In this document: piece by piece, positions 34,968 to 45,526 of the stretch
Position numbering within the stretch: the first letter of the stretch is position 1
Layout: the number at the start of each line of letters is the position of its first letter
From: Marinobacter szutsaonensis
GTDB taxonomy: Bacteria > Pseudomonadota > Gammaproteobacteria > Pseudomonadales > Oleiphilaceae
Direction: 5' to 3'
NCBI RefSeq assembly: GCF_039523335.1
Contig: NZ_BAAAFC010000001.1
Location: 2,046,001 to 2,110,000 of the forward strand
Length of the DNA: 64,000 nucleotides
The notes under the pieces: generated by a model
Told to the model about the DNA's origin: nothing
Databases searched by the model: none
The model's input: the letters and a program-made list of their open reading frames with translations, nothing else
Translations under genes and position numbers: made by a program

Positions 34968-36338
34968 TCATACTTGCCCCGCCGGTATGGAATCGGCATG
35001 GAAATTTCCCTTCGGGTCGCCCACACCCTGTTCGAATTCATGCCGGAAATGCCGCAACGCGGTCTGAAGCGGCATGGCCGCGCCTGGCGCATGGGCACAG
35101 AAGGTCAGACCCGGGCCGCAATCGGCCGCCAGCTTTTCCAGCAATTCCACATCGCCGGCTTCACCCTCGCCCCGCTCCAGAGCCAGCAACAGCTTCACGG
35201 TCCAGGGCAGCCCATCCCGGCAGGGCGTGCACCAGCCGCAGGATTCGCGGGCAAAGAACTCTTCCAGGTTGCGCATCAACGCGACCATGCTCTGATCCTC
35301 GGTCACCACCGTAATCAGGCCGGTGCCCAGGCGGCTGCCTTCCTTGCCCACAGTGTCGAAATCCAGGGGCAGACCCAGGTGTTCCGGCAAAAGGAAGCCG
35401 GTGCTGGCGCCCCCGGGCAGCCAGGCCTTGAGCTTCCTGCCCTCCCGCAAACCACCGGCCAGTTCCAGCAGCTCCCGGCCGGAGGTGCCGATGGGCAGTT
35501 CCCAGAGTCCGGGGCGGTTCACCAGCCCCGAAGCGCCGTACAGTTTGGTGCCGCCATCCCCGGTGCGATCCCCCGACAGTTCCTGGTACCACTCCGCGCC
35601 ACGAAGCATCACCGCGGGCACGTTGCACAGGGTTTCCACGTTGTTCACTACTGTAGGCTTGCCCCAGGCCCCCGACTGGCCGGGAAACGGAGGCTTGGCC
35701 CGGGGATTGGCCCGGTGGCCCTCCAGCGAGTTGAGCAGGGCGGTTTCCTCGCCGCAGATGTAGCGCCCGGCTCCGGTGTGCAGGGCAATATCAAAATCAA
35801 AGCCGCTGCCGGCGACATCCGGACCCAGCCAACCGGCCTCCCGGGCATCGGCAAGCGCTGCGGTGAGAACCCGGGCCGACTCCACGTACTCTCCGCGCAG
35901 GAAGATGTAGCCATACCGGGCGTTGTTGGCGAAGGCCGCCAGAATCATGCCCTCAATCAATAGATGGGGCTGCTGCTCCATCAGCAGGCGATCCTTGAAG
36001 GTGCCCGGCTCCATCTCATCGGCATTGCAGACGATGTACCCTCGGGGAATGTCACCCCCCTGCAGGGTGAGGCTCCATTTCAGGCCGGCGGAGAAGCCCG
36101 CGCCACCGCGCCCGCGCACGTTGGCCTCCTTCATGGCGGCGATGACGGCGCCGGGATCCCGCCCGTTCAGAACCTGCGAGACTGCCTGATAGCCTTCTTT
36201 CGATTCGTACTCTTTCAGGCCCACCACCTGACCATCATCCCGCAGTCGCCAGGTCAGCGGATGGGTGTCCGGCGAGCGCTCGTCGGCGGACTGCAGCATG
36301 CGGCTTCTGTAGATCGGGGACTGGCGCTGGCTGTTCAC
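34968..36338 (-). CDS. nuoF: NADH-quinone oxidoreductase subunit F
   Basis: 456-residue NADH- and FMN-binding subunit. NADH/FMN motifs [13 protein letters not shown] and the [15 protein letters not shown] segment are present; cluster N3 ligands are in [12 protein letters not shown]. The frame is open well upstream, but GTG at 36338 overlaps the nuoE stop (GTGA) and gives the normal length, so I take it as the start. Confidence 0.95.
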   Translation of the reverse strand: MNSQRQSPIYRSRMLQSADERSPDTHPLTWRLRDDGQVVGLKEYESKEGYQAVSQVLNGRDPGAVIAAMKEANVRGRGGAGFSAGLKWSLTLQGGDIPRGYIVCNADEMEPGTFKDRLLMEQQPHLLIEGMILAAFANNARYGYIFLRGEYVESARVLTAALADAREAGWLGPDVAGSGFDFDIALHTGAGRYICGEETALLNSLEGHRANPRAKPPFPGQSGAWGKPTVVNNVETLCNVPAVMLRGAEWYQELSGDRTGDGGTKLYGASGLVNRPGLWELPIGTSGRELLELAGGLREGRKLKAWLPGGASTGFLLPEHLGLPLDFDTVGKEGSRLGTGLITVVTEDQSMVALMRNLEEFFARESCGWCTPCRDGLPWTVKLLLALERGEGEAGDVELLEKLAADCGPGLTFCAHAPGAAMPLQTALRHFRHEFEQGVGDPKGNFHADSIPAGQV

Positions 36339-36850
36339 GGGTAGCCCTCCAGAATGTCTGCCAGATCCTCTTCGCCCACGGGGCCGTATACGTCGTCGCC
36401 GATCATCATGGCTGGCCCACCATCGCAGGCACCCAGACAGCAAACCGGCAACAGGGTGAAGCGACCGTCGGGCGTGGTCTGGCCAAGGCCAATACCGAGT
36501 CTGTTCGTCAGGTGCTCCCTCAGCTGGTCAGATCCGGTGAGGAAACACGAACTGCTGTCACATACCAGGACGACATGACGCCCCACCGGCTGACGGAAGA
36601 TCAGGCTGTAAAAGGTGGCTACGCCTTCCACGCTGGCCGGCCCCACGCCCAACACCCGGGCAATGGCCGGGATCGCCTCATCCGGCACCCAGCCATGGCG
36701 GCGCTGGACCATCTTCAGCGCCTCGATGCACGCAGCCTGTGGCTGCTCGTAGTGGCTGGCCTCCGCGCGCATGGCGGCTTCGTCCTCCGGATGGAGCCGG
36801 AAGCCGTCGGTAGTGATGGTCTGTGGTGTCGGTGTCGTTTCCATCGTCAT
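36335..36850 (-). CDS. nuoE: NADH-quinone oxidoreductase subunit E
   Basis: 171-residue thioredoxin-fold subunit with [2Fe-2S] cluster N1a: ligands in [12 protein letters not shown] and [32 protein letters not shown] is the conserved N-terminal helical segment. It overlaps nuoCD and nuoF by 4 bp on either side. Confidence 0.97.
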   Translation of the reverse strand: MTMETTPTPQTITTDGFRLHPEDEAAMRAEASHYEQPQAACIEALKMVQRRHGWVPDEAIPAIARVLGVGPASVEGVATFYSLIFRQPVGRHVVLVCDSSSCFLTGSDQLREHLTNRLGIGLGQTTPDGRFTLLPVCCLGACDGGPAMMIGDDVYGPVGEEDLADILEGYP

Positions 36851-38607
36851 CGGTCCACATCGGCCATTACGAAATCAATGCTCCCCAGGTGGGCAATCAG
36901 GTCCGGCACGAAGCCGCCGCGCATCACGCTGGGAATCTGCTGAAGGTGAGGGAAACTGGGCGTCCGGATCCGTGTCCGGTAACTCATGGTGTTGCCATCA
37001 CTGGTCAGGTAATAGCTGTTGATGCCCTTGGTGGCCTCCACCATCTGCATCGATTCCTGGGGCTTGAGCACCGGTCCCCAGGACACCTGCAAGAAATGGG
37101 TGATCAGGGTTTCAATGTGTTCCAGCATCCGTTCCCGGGGTGGTGGCGTGGTCAGGGGATGGTCCGCCTTGAAGTCCCCGGCGGGCATGTGATCCACGCA
37201 TTGCTGGATGATCCGAAGGCTCTGGCGCATTTCGTCGATCCGGAGCTGGCCCCGGTCGAAGACATCACCCCGGTCGCCCAGGGGCACCTCGAATTCGAAG
37301 TTGTCGTAACCGGAATAGGGGCGCTGCTTGCGCAGATCGAAATTGCACCCGGTGGCCCGGAGATTCGGACCGGTGACACCCCAGGCCAGCGCCTGGGCGG
37401 TATCAAAGGCGGCCACGTTGCGGGTCCTGTCCCGCACCAGCGCATTTTCCATCATGGCCCGCTCGTATTCCCGAAGCCGGGGTGGCATCCAGTCGAGAAA
37501 TTCCTGCACCAGTTTCGCCCAGCCCTGGGGCAGATCCTGCATGACCCCGCCAATACGGTACCAGGCCGGATGCATTCGGAAGCCGGTGATCCCCTCAATC
37601 ACCTTGTAGCCGCGCTGACGGTCGCTGAAGGTGAAAAATACCGGCGTCATGGCGCCCAGGTCCTGCAGATAGGTACCGAGAAACAGAAGGTGACTGGTGA
37701 TCCGGAACATCTCGGCCATCATCACGCGGATGGTTTTCACCCGGTCCGGTACCTCGATGCCCGCCAGCTTTTCTACCGCCAGCACATAGGGCAGATTGTT
37801 CATTACCCCACCGGTGTAATCGATGCGGTCGGTGTAGGGAATGAAGCTGTGCCAGGACTGGCGCTCGGCCATCTTTTCCGCGCCCCGATGGTGGTAACCA
37901 ATGTCGGGCACACAATCGACGATTTCCTCACCGTCCAGTTGCAGCACAACGCGGAAAGCACCGTGGGCGGAGGGGTGGTTAGGGCCAAGATTCAGGAACA
38001 TGAACTCAGCACCGTCCCGCTCCCTTGCCATGCCCCAGGCTTCGGGCACGAACTGGAGGGCGTGCTGCTCGGTCTCCTGGCCTTCCACGGTCAACGTGTA
38101 AGGATCAAACTCCGTGGCCCGGGCAGGGTAATCCTTGCGCAGGGGATGGCCGGTCCAGGTGGGCGGCATCAGGATGCGTTCGAGGTGGGGGTGGCCGGCA
38201 AAACTGATGCCGAACATGTCCCACACCTCCCGCTCGTACCAGTTGGCCGCCGGAAACACACCGGTGGCGGTGGGAACACTCAAATCTTCCTCAGCCAGGC
38301 CGATCTTGAGCATGATGTCCCGATTGCGGTGAATGGACATCAACTGATAGAAAACGGTGAAATCCGAATCCGGCAAGCCCTGGCGATTGCCACGCAGCCG
38401 CTCGTCTGTCGCTGACAAGTCGTACAACAGATCGTAGGGCGCATCCAGGCTCTTCAGGTAGCCCAAAATATCGGTCAGTGCCGTCCGCAACACCCAGAGC
38501 ACGGGCATGCCAGTACGAGTCTGCTGGCAGCAAAGCACAGCCTCGCCAAAGTCCCGTTGCAGGGCTTCGACCAGTTCAACGTCGGCGTTTTCTGCGCTAC
38601 TGCTCAT
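36847..38607 (-). CDS. nuoCD: NADH-quinone oxidoreductase fused subunit C/D
   Basis: 586-residue fusion of NuoC (about residues 1-190, with [20 protein letters not shown]) and NuoD (from about 200, with [20 protein letters not shown] and the quinone-site [13 protein letters not shown]). The fusion is the form found in E. coli and Pseudomonas. The C-terminus [14 protein letters not shown] is the canonical NuoD end. It is 49 bp after nuoB. Confidence 0.97.
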   Translation of the reverse strand: MSSSAENADVELVEALQRDFGEAVLCCQQTRTGMPVLWVLRTALTDILGYLKSLDAPYDLLYDLSATDERLRGNRQGLPDSDFTVFYQLMSIHRNRDIMLKIGLAEEDLSVPTATGVFPAANWYEREVWDMFGISFAGHPHLERILMPPTWTGHPLRKDYPARATEFDPYTLTVEGQETEQHALQFVPEAWGMARERDGAEFMFLNLGPNHPSAHGAFRVVLQLDGEEIVDCVPDIGYHHRGAEKMAERQSWHSFIPYTDRIDYTGGVMNNLPYVLAVEKLAGIEVPDRVKTIRVMMAEMFRITSHLLFLGTYLQDLGAMTPVFFTFSDRQRGYKVIEGITGFRMHPAWYRIGGVMQDLPQGWAKLVQEFLDWMPPRLREYERAMMENALVRDRTRNVAAFDTAQALAWGVTGPNLRATGCNFDLRKQRPYSGYDNFEFEVPLGDRGDVFDRGQLRIDEMRQSLRIIQQCVDHMPAGDFKADHPLTTPPPRERMLEHIETLITHFLQVSWGPVLKPQESMQMVEATKGINSYYLTSDGNTMSYRTRIRTPSFPHLQQIPSVMRGGFVPDLIAHLGSIDFVMADVDR

Positions 38608-38656
38608 GCTCGTGGTTTGACTCCTGACAATCAGTTGTAAACGACGGCAAGCGGCT

Positions 38657-39334
38657 TTAAAGCTTGTCGGGGCTCCTCAATTCCGTGGCCTGGATTCGCT
38701 GATCCCGCCATTTCTCCCGCTGTGAAGGCATCTCGGCCCGGTATACGCCCTGGTCACCGACCACCCAGGAAAGTGGCCGCCGCTCTTCCTGAATGGAGTC
38801 CTGCAGCAGTTGCAATCCCTGCAGGAACGCCTCCGGACGGGGTGGACACCCGGGCACATACACATCAACCGGCAGGAATTTATCCACCCCCTGGACCACC
38901 GAGTAGATGTCGTACATACCGCCAGAGTTCGCGCAGGAGCCCATGGAAATCACCCATTTCGGCTCCAGCATCTGGTCATAAAGCTGCTGGATCACTGGCG
39001 CCATCTTGATGAAGCAGGTGCCGGCAATCACCATGAAATCGGCCTGTCTGGGCGACGCCCGGATCACCTCCGAGCCGAAGCGGGCAATATCGTGGGGCGC
39101 GGTAAAGGCAGTGGTCATTTCCACATAGCAACAGGACAGCCCGAAGTTATAGGGCCAGAGGGAATTCTTGCGACCCCAGTTGACCGCCGAATTCAGCACT
39201 TCACTCAACTTTCCTGTAAAGACATTGCGTTCAAGCTGCTGTTTGACCGGATCCTCGACCCTCTCGCGCCGATCCACCGGATAACGGGTATTGCTTCCCG
39301 CAGAACCCTCAGCCCGGGTCAGGGTATAGGCCAT
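38657..39334 (-). CDS. nuoB: NADH-quinone oxidoreductase subunit B
   Basis: 225-residue subunit that holds the terminal cluster N2. Ligands: the tandem cysteines in LSCCYVEM, plus GSCANSGG and [28 protein letters not shown] is the conserved helical stretch. It is 77 bp downstream of nuoA, the largest gap in the operon. Confidence 0.97.
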   Translation of the reverse strand: MAYTLTRAEGSAGSNTRYPVDRRERVEDPVKQQLERNVFTGKLSEVLNSAVNWGRKNSLWPYNFGLSCCYVEMTTAFTAPHDIARFGSEVIRASPRQADFMVIAGTCFIKMAPVIQQLYDQMLEPKWVISMGSCANSGGMYDIYSVVQGVDKFLPVDVYVPGCPPRPEAFLQGLQLLQDSIQEERRPLSWVVGDQGVYRAEMPSQREKWRDQRIQATELRSPDKL

Positions 39335-39411
39335 GAAAACCTCCCTTGATGGTCACAAAGCCCCGTTTATCCCCCGATCCCACAGGATCGGAAGGCCCGG
39401 AGAGTGTGTTT

Positions 39412-39822
39412 CTATGCGCCGCGCTTGCGTGCCGGGCTCTGTGCGGGCGCCCAGTCGAGCGCGCCGGTGCGGCTGTCGTATATGAGCCCGGCCAGCAGGA
39501 TGAAGATAAATACCGCGGCCCCCCAGAATCCGGTCCAGCCGACATCCGGGATGACGATGGCCCAGGCAAACAGGAAAACCGCTTCAATGTCGAAGATGAC
39601 AAACAGCATTGCCACCAGGTAGAACTGAACAGAAAACCGCTGGCGGGCACTGCCGGCGCCGACGATGCCCGATTCGAAGGGAAGAGACTTGCTGATACCG
39701 CGACTGCGGCCACCCAACAGGCTGGACGCCCCCACCATGAAGGCGCACAAACCCGCTACCGCAAGGATGAAAAAGCCGGTAGCCCAATATTCGGCGATGC
39801 CATTTGCTGCCGTTTCAACCAT
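39412..39822 (-). CDS. nuoA: NADH-quinone oxidoreductase subunit A
   Basis: 136-residue three-helix subunit, first gene of the 13-gene operon. The conserved loop ([20 protein letters not shown]) and [20 protein letters not shown] are seen. The promoter must lie in 39823-39990; I see only a weak TTGCGC/TAGCTT pair and no clear FNR or ArcA site. Confidence 0.97.
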   Translation of the reverse strand: MVETAANGIAEYWATGFFILAVAGLCAFMVGASSLLGGRSRGISKSLPFESGIVGAGSARQRFSVQFYLVAMLFVIFDIEAVFLFAWAIVIPDVGWTGFWGAAVFIFILLAGLIYDSRTGALDWAPAQSPARKRGA

Positions 39823-39991
39823 GCAGTTTCCCCTCGACAGCCTTGCAGCTGCCGTGTTGGATACCTGTCTTAAAAGCTAGCAACGGCCCCGCGATTGCGC
39901 AAACCGAAGCGGGAATCCAACTCGCAAATGCGCAACCTTATGATGTAAAAGATGTTACAGATGACCGGGAGTAGTGTGCGAAGATAAGGAG

Positions 39992-40065
39992 TGGAGCGGG
40001 TGAAGGGAATCGAACCCTCGTATGCAGCTTGGGAAGCTGCCGTTCTACCATTGAACTACACCCGC
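39992..40065 (-). tRNA. tRNA-Gly (CCC)
   Basis: 74 bases on the minus strand including an encoded CCA. The cloverleaf reads cleanly: acceptor GCGGGTG/CACCCGC, D-arm with AATGGTAGAAC, anticodon stem GCAGC/GCTGC around TTCCCAA (anticodon CCC, genomic GGG at 40031-40033), and T-arm GAGGGTTCGATTCCCTTC. It is very similar to E. coli tRNA-Gly(CCC). It reads toward nuoA, upstream of that operon. Confidence 0.96.
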
Positions 40066-40136
40066 ATAAGCATTGGCCGCGAGTGAAATATAAGCGGACG
40101 GCCCGCTTTTGGGCAAGCCTTGTGTCTGGAGATTGA

Positions 40137-41861
40137 ATGGACCCCACCCTCACCCTTGTCGGAGCCCTGATGCTGGTGATCAGCATTGTGCTCAGCCCGC
40201 TGTCCAGCCGCGTCGGCATGCCGGTGCTGCTGATCTTCCTGGTGGTGGGCATGATGATGGGCGAGGACGGCCCCGGTGGCATCGAATTCGATAATTTCGA
40301 ACTGGCGTTCCTGATCGCCAACCTGGCCCTGGGGGTGATCCTGCTCGATGGCGGCATGCGCACCCGGGCGGAAACCTTCCGGGTGGGGCTACGTCCGGCG
40401 CTGGTGCTGGCCACCCTCGGCGTATTCCTGACCGCCGCCGGAGCGGCGGTGGTCGCCCGATGGGTGTTTGACCTGGAGTGGCTGACCGCTCTGCTCATTG
40501 GCGCCATCATCTCCTCCACCGATGCCGCAGCGGTATTCTCGCTCCTGCAGGGCCGGGGGCTACACCTGAACGAACGGGTCAGCGCCACCCTGGAGATCGA
40601 GTCCGGCAGTAACGATCCCATGGCCATTTTCCTGACCCTTTTGCTGGTCACCCTGATCGGCAACGACGGGGCGGGCGCCACCTGGTCGGCCTTGCTGATG
40701 CTGATCAAGCAATTCGGCATCGGCGGTATTGCTGGCCTGGCGGGGGGCTTTGCCGTGGTGGAGCTGGCCAACCGTATCCGCCTGACTCCGTCCCTTTATC
40801 CCCTTCTGGTGGCAGCCGCCGGGATATCCGTGTTCTCTGCCACCAACGCCCTGGGTGGTTCCGGTTTCCTGGCCATCTACCTGACCGGGGTGGTGATCGG
40901 TAACCGGCCGGTGCGCATGATGCCGATGATCCTGCAGGTCCACGACGGCCTGGCCTGGCTCGCCCAGCTGTGCCTGTTCCTCATGCTCGGCCTGCTGGTC
41001 TCTCCCTCAGAACTGCTGCCCCTGGCTGGAAGCGGCCTGATCCTGGCTCTGGCGCTGATCTTTGTCATCCGGCCGGTCACTGTCTTTGTCACCCTCTGGC
41101 CTTTCGGCTTCAAGCGACGCGAGCTCGGCTTTATCGGCTGGGTCGGTCTGAGAGGGGCGGTGCCGATCGTCCTGGCGCTGTTTCCGATCATCGCCGACCT
41201 GCCGGAGGCCCAGCAGGTCTTCCATGCCGCGTTCTTTATCGTGTTGGTATCACTGGTGGTCCAGGGCACCACCATGGCGCCTCTGGCCCGGAAGCTCCGG
41301 CTGGAAGTGCCCGCCAGCGACGACCCCTACCGTCGCCTGCCCCTGGACGCCCCCGCCGCCGGCGACCACGAACTGATGCTGTTTCCCCTGCGAGGCAAGA
41401 ACTGGGAAACGCCGCGGCGCCTCGGCCAGCTGCGGTTTCCGGCCAATACCGCGGTGGCCGGTGTGTTCCGTAACCGGGTCTGCCTGCAGCCGAAGGCGGA
41501 CCTGGAAGTCTCCAGTGGCGATATGGTGGCCATGTTTGCCACGCCCGGCGTGCTTCCGGAGTTGGGCAAGGCTCTCAGCGGCCGGCACGCGCCGGAGTAC
41601 CTGGCTGAACGGGCCTTCTTCGGGGATTTCGTACTGAACGGAGACGCGCTGCTCGGAGACGTTGAGCAGGTCTATGGCATCGAGTTTGATGAACTGTCGC
41701 CGGACATCACCCTGACAGAGTGCTTCTCCCGTCGTACCAAGGGGCATCCGGTTGTCGGCGATACCGTGACTCTGGGACCGGTCACCCTGGTTGCCCGGGC
41801 AACAGAAGCCGACCGGGTCACCAAAGTGGGCATGAAGATGGACAGGTCAAAAAATGACTGA
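40137..41861 (+). CDS. nhaP2: Potassium/proton antiporter, NhaP2/CvrA type
   Basis: 574-residue CPA1-family antiporter. About 12 membrane helices; GAIISSTDAAAVFSLL carries the conserved Asp pair region and SATLEIESGSNDPMAIFLTL follows, with GLRGAVPIVLALFPI near helix 11. After residue 395 comes a soluble C-terminal half with a TrkA-C domain (LRFPANTAVAGVFRNRVCLQ) and a CorC/HlyC-like end. It should export K+ or Na+ for protons, fitting the osmotic theme of the window. The ATG sits at the end of a short leader after the divergent tRNA gene. Confidence 0.92.
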   Translation: MDPTLTLVGALMLVISIVLSPLSSRVGMPVLLIFLVVGMMMGEDGPGGIEFDNFELAFLIANLALGVILLDGGMRTRAETFRVGLRPALVLATLGVFLTAAGAAVVARWVFDLEWLTALLIGAIISSTDAAAVFSLLQGRGLHLNERVSATLEIESGSNDPMAIFLTLLLVTLIGNDGAGATWSALLMLIKQFGIGGIAGLAGGFAVVELANRIRLTPSLYPLLVAAAGISVFSATNALGGSGFLAIYLTGVVIGNRPVRMMPMILQVHDGLAWLAQLCLFLMLGLLVSPSELLPLAGSGLILALALIFVIRPVTVFVTLWPFGFKRRELGFIGWVGLRGAVPIVLALFPIIADLPEAQQVFHAAFFIVLVSLVVQGTTMAPLARKLRLEVPASDDPYRRLPLDAPAAGDHELMLFPLRGKNWETPRRLGQLRFPANTAVAGVFRNRVCLQPKADLEVSSGDMVAMFATPGVLPELGKALSGRHAPEYLAERAFFGDFVLNGDALLGDVEQVYGIEFDELSPDITLTECFSRRTKGHPVVGDTVTLGPVTLVARATEADRVTKVGMKMDRSKND

Positions 41862-41969
41862 CCAGGGAAAGGGATGGCTATAAAACTTAACAAAACCCCT
41901 TAACAGCCTCACCCTGAGCTATGATATAAACGGCGCTGCAGAAATATTAATGTTTGGTAAGTCAGGATT

Positions 41970-42530
41970 ATGGGTTTGCTTCGAAACGTCTGCCGTTGTC
42001 TATTTATCGTTATGGTGCTGGGGTCAGGGACTGCCAGTGCCTCGGACCTGCTTGCGAAGGCAGACGTTCGCATGCCCGACCCGCAATCGTTCAAAGCGGA
42101 CCGTTTCGACATCAGCGAAGTGCTGGTAAAAAAAGCCGAACGCCGGCTCTATCTGCTGGACGGTGAGGACGTTGTTCGCAGTTACCGCATCTCGCTCGGC
42201 GACAACCCCGAAGGGCACAAACTGTACGAGGGTGATGAACGCACGCCGGAAGGTGAATACGTCCTGGACTGGCGCAATCACCAGAGCGATTTCTACAAGT
42301 CCATTCATATCTCCTACCCCAGCCCGCGGGACCGCGAACTGGCAGAGGCCTGGGGCCTCGATCCCGGCGGCAGCATCATGATCCACGGCCTGCCCAATGA
42401 AGCAGGCGACATGGCCTTTGCCTATGCCGGTCTGGACTGGACCGACGGCTGCATTGCCGTCACCAACGAAGCCATGGATGAGATCTGGCAATTGGTTTCC
42501 AATGGAACCCCGATCCGCATTCTTCCGTGA
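41970..42530 (+). CDS. L,D-transpeptidase (YkuD domain), periplasmic
   Basis: 186 residues with a signal peptide ending ASAS-DLLA. The YkuD catalytic motif is complete: IMIHGLPNEAG...DWTDGCIAVTNEAM (His and Cys nucleophile). This short DWTDGCIAVTN type resembles YafK/YkuD amidase-transpeptidases that act on cross-links or the Lpp-peptidoglycan bond. It lies 202 bp before the Lpp-like lipoprotein, a suggestive neighbour because such enzymes attach or release Lpp. Confidence 0.9.
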   Translation: MGLLRNVCRCLFIVMVLGSGTASASDLLAKADVRMPDPQSFKADRFDISEVLVKKAERRLYLLDGEDVVRSYRISLGDNPEGHKLYEGDERTPEGEYVLDWRNHQSDFYKSIHISYPSPRDRELAEAWGLDPGGSIMIHGLPNEAGDMAFAYAGLDWTDGCIAVTNEAMDEIWQLVSNGTPIRILP

Positions 42531-42732
42531 ATAAGGCATGACACCACGATTAAGTTGTTGTCATAAGCTAAGAAATTTTGCGTATCCTTAGTTAACATTT
42601 TGTCTCGGAGTGTTTTACACTGTTTAACGACTCCGACGGAAAAAGATCTTCTGTCGGACCCGGTTTTACAGGAAGTGGTCTATACTCACTTCCGAGACTC
42701 AGGACATAAAACGACCAATAAGGGGATTTACT

Positions 42733-43011
42733 ATGCGTAAACTGATGATCGCTGGGTTTGCAATGGCTACTGCTCTGACTGCCGGCTGTGCCAGCAACCA
42801 GGCTGCCATCGACGAGGCCAATGCTACTGCAACCTCTGCAGAGCAGACCGCTGAGAACGCACTGAACACTGCCAACAGCGCTGCTTCTGACGCACGCACT
42901 GCGCAGCAGACTGCAGAAGAAGCCCTGGCCGCTGCCCGCGCAGCCCAGCAAGCTGCAGACGAAGCGAACGAGCGTGCCAAGCGCATGCTGCAGAGCGCCA
43001 GCCAGAAGTAA
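42733..43011 (+). CDS. Alanine-rich outer-membrane lipoprotein (Lpp/OprI-like)
   Basis: 92 residues: signal peptide with lipobox LTAG-C (Cys at residue 19), then a long alanine zipper with heptad repeats of the kind TAEEALAAARAAQQAADEAN and a C-terminal RAKRMLQSASQK. The terminal Lys suggests covalent attachment to peptidoglycan as in Lpp. The composition (Ala and Asn/Gln/Glu rich) and length match OprI of Pseudomonas. A strong intrinsic terminator follows 15 bp after the stop. It is likely one of the most abundant proteins of the cell. Confidence 0.92.
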   Translation: MRKLMIAGFAMATALTAGCASNQAAIDEANATATSAEQTAENALNTANSAASDARTAQQTAEEALAAARAAQQAADEANERAKRMLQSASQK

Positions 43012-43026
43012 TTGGCTCGCTCAAGC

Positions 43027-43056
43027 AAAAAAGGCCGGGAATCCCGGCCTTTTTTT
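43027..43056 (+). terminator. Intrinsic terminator of the lipoprotein gene
   Basis: GGCCGGG and CCCGGCC arms around AAT, followed by seven Ts and preceded by six As, so it can work on both strands. It lies 15 bp after the lipoprotein stop codon. Confidence 0.93.
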
Positions 43057-43099
43057 GTGCCTGCAGCTCCGGCCCGACCGGGTCTCTCCAGGCAAAGAC

Positions 43100-43203
43100 G
43101 GGGTCAGAAGAACGCTTTCTTCTGACCCCATTTTTATGCCTGAACCCGAGGCAGCCCAGCCGGCTGACACTCCGGGGTCAGAAGAAAGCCTTCTTCTGAC
43201 CCC
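43100..43203. repeat. Pair of REP-like hairpins
   Basis: Two near-identical 30-base perfect hairpins, at 43100-43129 and 43174-43203, 74 bp apart in the same orientation. Each has 13-base arms GGGGTCAGAAGAA and TTCTTCTGACCCC around a 4-base loop (CGCT and AGCC). Each is followed by ATTTT. They lie between convergent genes (lipoprotein + and slipin -), typical of REP/REPIN elements mobilised by TnpA-REP (RAYT) proteins; no such gene is nearby. They may also assist transcript ends. Confidence 0.8.
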
Positions 43204-43225
43204 ATTTTCACCTCCAAGGCTCTGA

Positions 43226-44008
43226 TCAACCCTGCTCCCCGGACTGCGGCGCCTTCACCTGTTTCTCAATGAACGGCCTTAACAGATCCATCGGCATCGG
43301 GAACATAATGGTCGAGGCATTGCTGCCGCTCATGTCCGCCATGGTCTGCAGATACCGCAGTTGCATGGCCCCTGAATCGGCGGACATCACCTGAGCGGCT
43401 TCCACCAGCTTCTTCGACGCCTGCAACTCACCCTCGGCATGAATCACCTTGGCCCGGCGCTCACGCTCCGCCTCAGCCTGACGGGCAATGGCGCGGATCA
43501 TGGACTCGTTCAGGTCCACGTGCTTGATCTCCACATTGGCCACCTTGATGCCCCATTCCTCGGTCTGGGAATCGATAATCTCCTGGATATCGGCGTTGAG
43601 CTTGTCACGCTCCGAAAGCATCTCGTCCAGATCGTGTTTGCCAAGCACCGAACGCAGGGTGGTCTGGGCCAGCTGGCTGGTGGCTGAATTGAAATCCTCG
43701 ACCCGGATGATGGCCCGCTCCGGATCCACCACACGGAAATAGAGCACGGCGTTCACCCGCACGGTCACGTTGTCCTTGGAGATCACATCCTGGCTGGGCA
43801 CATCCAGCACAATGACCCTTAGATCCACCCTGACAATCTGCTGGATGCCGGGGATGACAATGATCAGACCAGGCCCTTTAACGCCCTGAAAGCGCCCCAG
43901 GAAGAACACCACGCCACGCTCGTACTCGGGCAGGATCTTGATCGCCGATCCGAGGATCAGCAGTAACACCACCGTGGGTGCGAGATAGGGAATCAGATCA
44001 CCAATCAT
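43226..44008 (-). CDS. Slipin: SPFH/band-7 membrane protein
   Basis: 260 residues with an N-terminal membrane hairpin ([20 protein letters not shown]), the band-7 domain ([20 protein letters not shown] then [20 protein letters not shown]), and a C-terminal coiled coil ([20 protein letters not shown]). Slipins form oligomers in membrane microdomains and are usually encoded beside an NfeD protease, as here (38 bp). It is the second gene of the pair in transcription order. Confidence 0.94.
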   Translation of the reverse strand: MIGDLIPYLAPTVVLLLILGSAIKILPEYERGVVFFLGRFQGVKGPGLIIVIPGIQQIVRVDLRVIVLDVPSQDVISKDNVTVRVNAVLYFRVVDPERAIIRVEDFNSATSQLAQTTLRSVLGKHDLDEMLSERDKLNADIQEIIDSQTEEWGIKVANVEIKHVDLNESMIRAIARQAEAERERRAKVIHAEGELQASKKLVEAAQVMSADSGAMQLRYLQTMADMSGSNASTIMFPMPMDLLRPFIEKQVKAPQSGEQG

Positions 44009-44046
44009 ACGGCCTCCTTGTTTGCCGTGAACTGTTGAACACCGGG

Positions 44047-45504
44047 TCAGCCTTCGTCTTCGAGGACCTCGACGGTTACCGTCAAACCTTCGATGCCGGT
44101 GACCCGCACACGATCACCGGTCGTTACCGGCTGCCCGCTGCGGGCATTCCAGCGCTCACCACTGATACGCACATGACCAGTGTAGTGCTCGTGGTCCTGG
44201 GTGAAGTTATCCAGTGCTTCACCCTGTTCGTGGGTCAGCTGCTCCGAACCGCTGACCGGGTGCCTGCGTCGCAGACCGATGAAACGGGTTACCGTCCAGA
44301 GAATGAAGCCCGCCGCCACGATCGCGGTACCCCCGATGGTGGGTAATGAGATATCCCGGTGACTGCCGTCCATCAGGATCACCGAACCGGCGACAAAGGC
44401 GACGATGCCCCCGACCCCCAGCATCCCGAAACTCGGCATGAAAGCCTCGCCGACAATAAAGGCGAGCCCAAGCATGATCAACGCCAGGCCGGCATAATTT
44501 ACCGACAGCACCTGGAAGGCGAAAAGGGCGAGAATCAGGCTGATGGCGCCGATGACGCCAGGGACGATGGCACCGGGATTGGCCAGCTCGAAGATGATGC
44601 CGTAGAAGCCGATGATCATCAGGAAGTAGGCCACGTTCGGGTCGGTGATGACCGACAGCAGGTTGGTTCGCCAGTCCGGTTCCGCCCGCACGAGTTCCAG
44701 ATCCACCGTGCTCAGGGTCTGGTCACCGGAGGCCATCCGGACGGTACGGCCATCGATCTGTTGCAGCAGGTCCCGCACGTTGGGTGCCACCACGTCGATG
44801 ACGTTGCGCTCCAGGGCCTCGGCGGCACCCAGGTTGACCGCCTCCCGCACAGCCTGTTCGGCCCAGTCGGCGTTGCGGCCATGGCGCTCCGCCAGACCCC
44901 GGATATAGCTGACCGCATCTTCCAGGACCTTGCGCTCCATGGCGGTTTCGCCCCGGCGCTTGCTGTCTTCCTGTTTATCCGCCGTACCCTCCGATTCGGG
45001 CGCCTGCTCTGATTCCTGCGGTTCGGCGGGCTGCTCCGTGGGTTCGGTCCCGGGAATCCCTCCCATCTGGACCGGTGTCGCCGAGCCAAGATTGGTGGCC
45101 GGAGCCATGGCGGCGATGTGACTGCCGTAGAGGATATAGGTTCCGGCACTCGCAGCCCGTGCGCCCTGGGGGGAGACATAGGTTGCCACCGGCACCTCGG
45201 ACGCGAGGATGGTCTTGATGATTTCCCGCATGGAGTCCATCAGACCGCCCGGCGTATCCATCTCGATGATGACGAGCCCCATGCCTTCGGTCTCGGCGCG
45301 CCGGATACCCCGGGTCACGTAGTCCATGGTCGCCGGACCAATGGCTCCCTGGACGGTAAGTACCAGGGCCCGGTCCGAACTGTTCTGGGCAAACAACTGG
45401 TGCGAGAGGGAGATTCCGGCGAGCAAAGCCCCGAGAAGGAAGACCGCCGCGAACAGGTTCAGGCGCCGGGACTTTCCGGCTCTGATGGCTTGCTTCCCTT
45501 GCAT
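44047..45504 (-). CDS. NfeD-family membrane serine protease (NfeD1b)
   Basis: 485 residues: signal peptide, a ClpP-fold protease domain ([20 protein letters not shown] and the nucleophile segment in [14 protein letters not shown] near residue 118, with a Lys in [14 protein letters not shown]), four or five membrane helices ([20 protein letters not shown] onward) and a C-terminal OB-fold NfeD domain. A low-complexity Glu/Pro-rich stretch at about 150-185 interrupts the protease domain. It is known to cleave slipin in homologues. It starts upstream of the slipin on the same strand. Confidence 0.93.
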   Translation of the reverse strand: MQGKQAIRAGKSRRLNLFAAVFLLGALLAGISLSHQLFAQNSSDRALVLTVQGAIGPATMDYVTRGIRRAETEGMGLVIIEMDTPGGLMDSMREIIKTILASEVPVATYVSPQGARAASAGTYILYGSHIAAMAPATNLGSATPVQMGGIPGTEPTEQPAEPQESEQAPESEGTADKQEDSKRRGETAMERKVLEDAVSYIRGLAERHGRNADWAEQAVREAVNLGAAEALERNVIDVVAPNVRDLLQQIDGRTVRMASGDQTLSTVDLELVRAEPDWRTNLLSVITDPNVAYFLMIIGFYGIIFELANPGAIVPGVIGAISLILALFAFQVLSVNYAGLALIMLGLAFIVGEAFMPSFGMLGVGGIVAFVAGSVILMDGSHRDISLPTIGGTAIVAAGFILWTVTRFIGLRRRHPVSGSEQLTHEQGEALDNFTQDHEHYTGHVRISGERWNARSGQPVTTGDRVRVTGIEGLTVTVEVLEDEG

Positions 45505-45526
45505 GGCACGTCCCCCTTGTCAGTCG

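Noticed and set aside
39992..40065. tRNA-Gly as an integration site
   Set aside because: No integrase, no second copy of the tRNA 3' end and no compositional break nearby; flanking genes are core.
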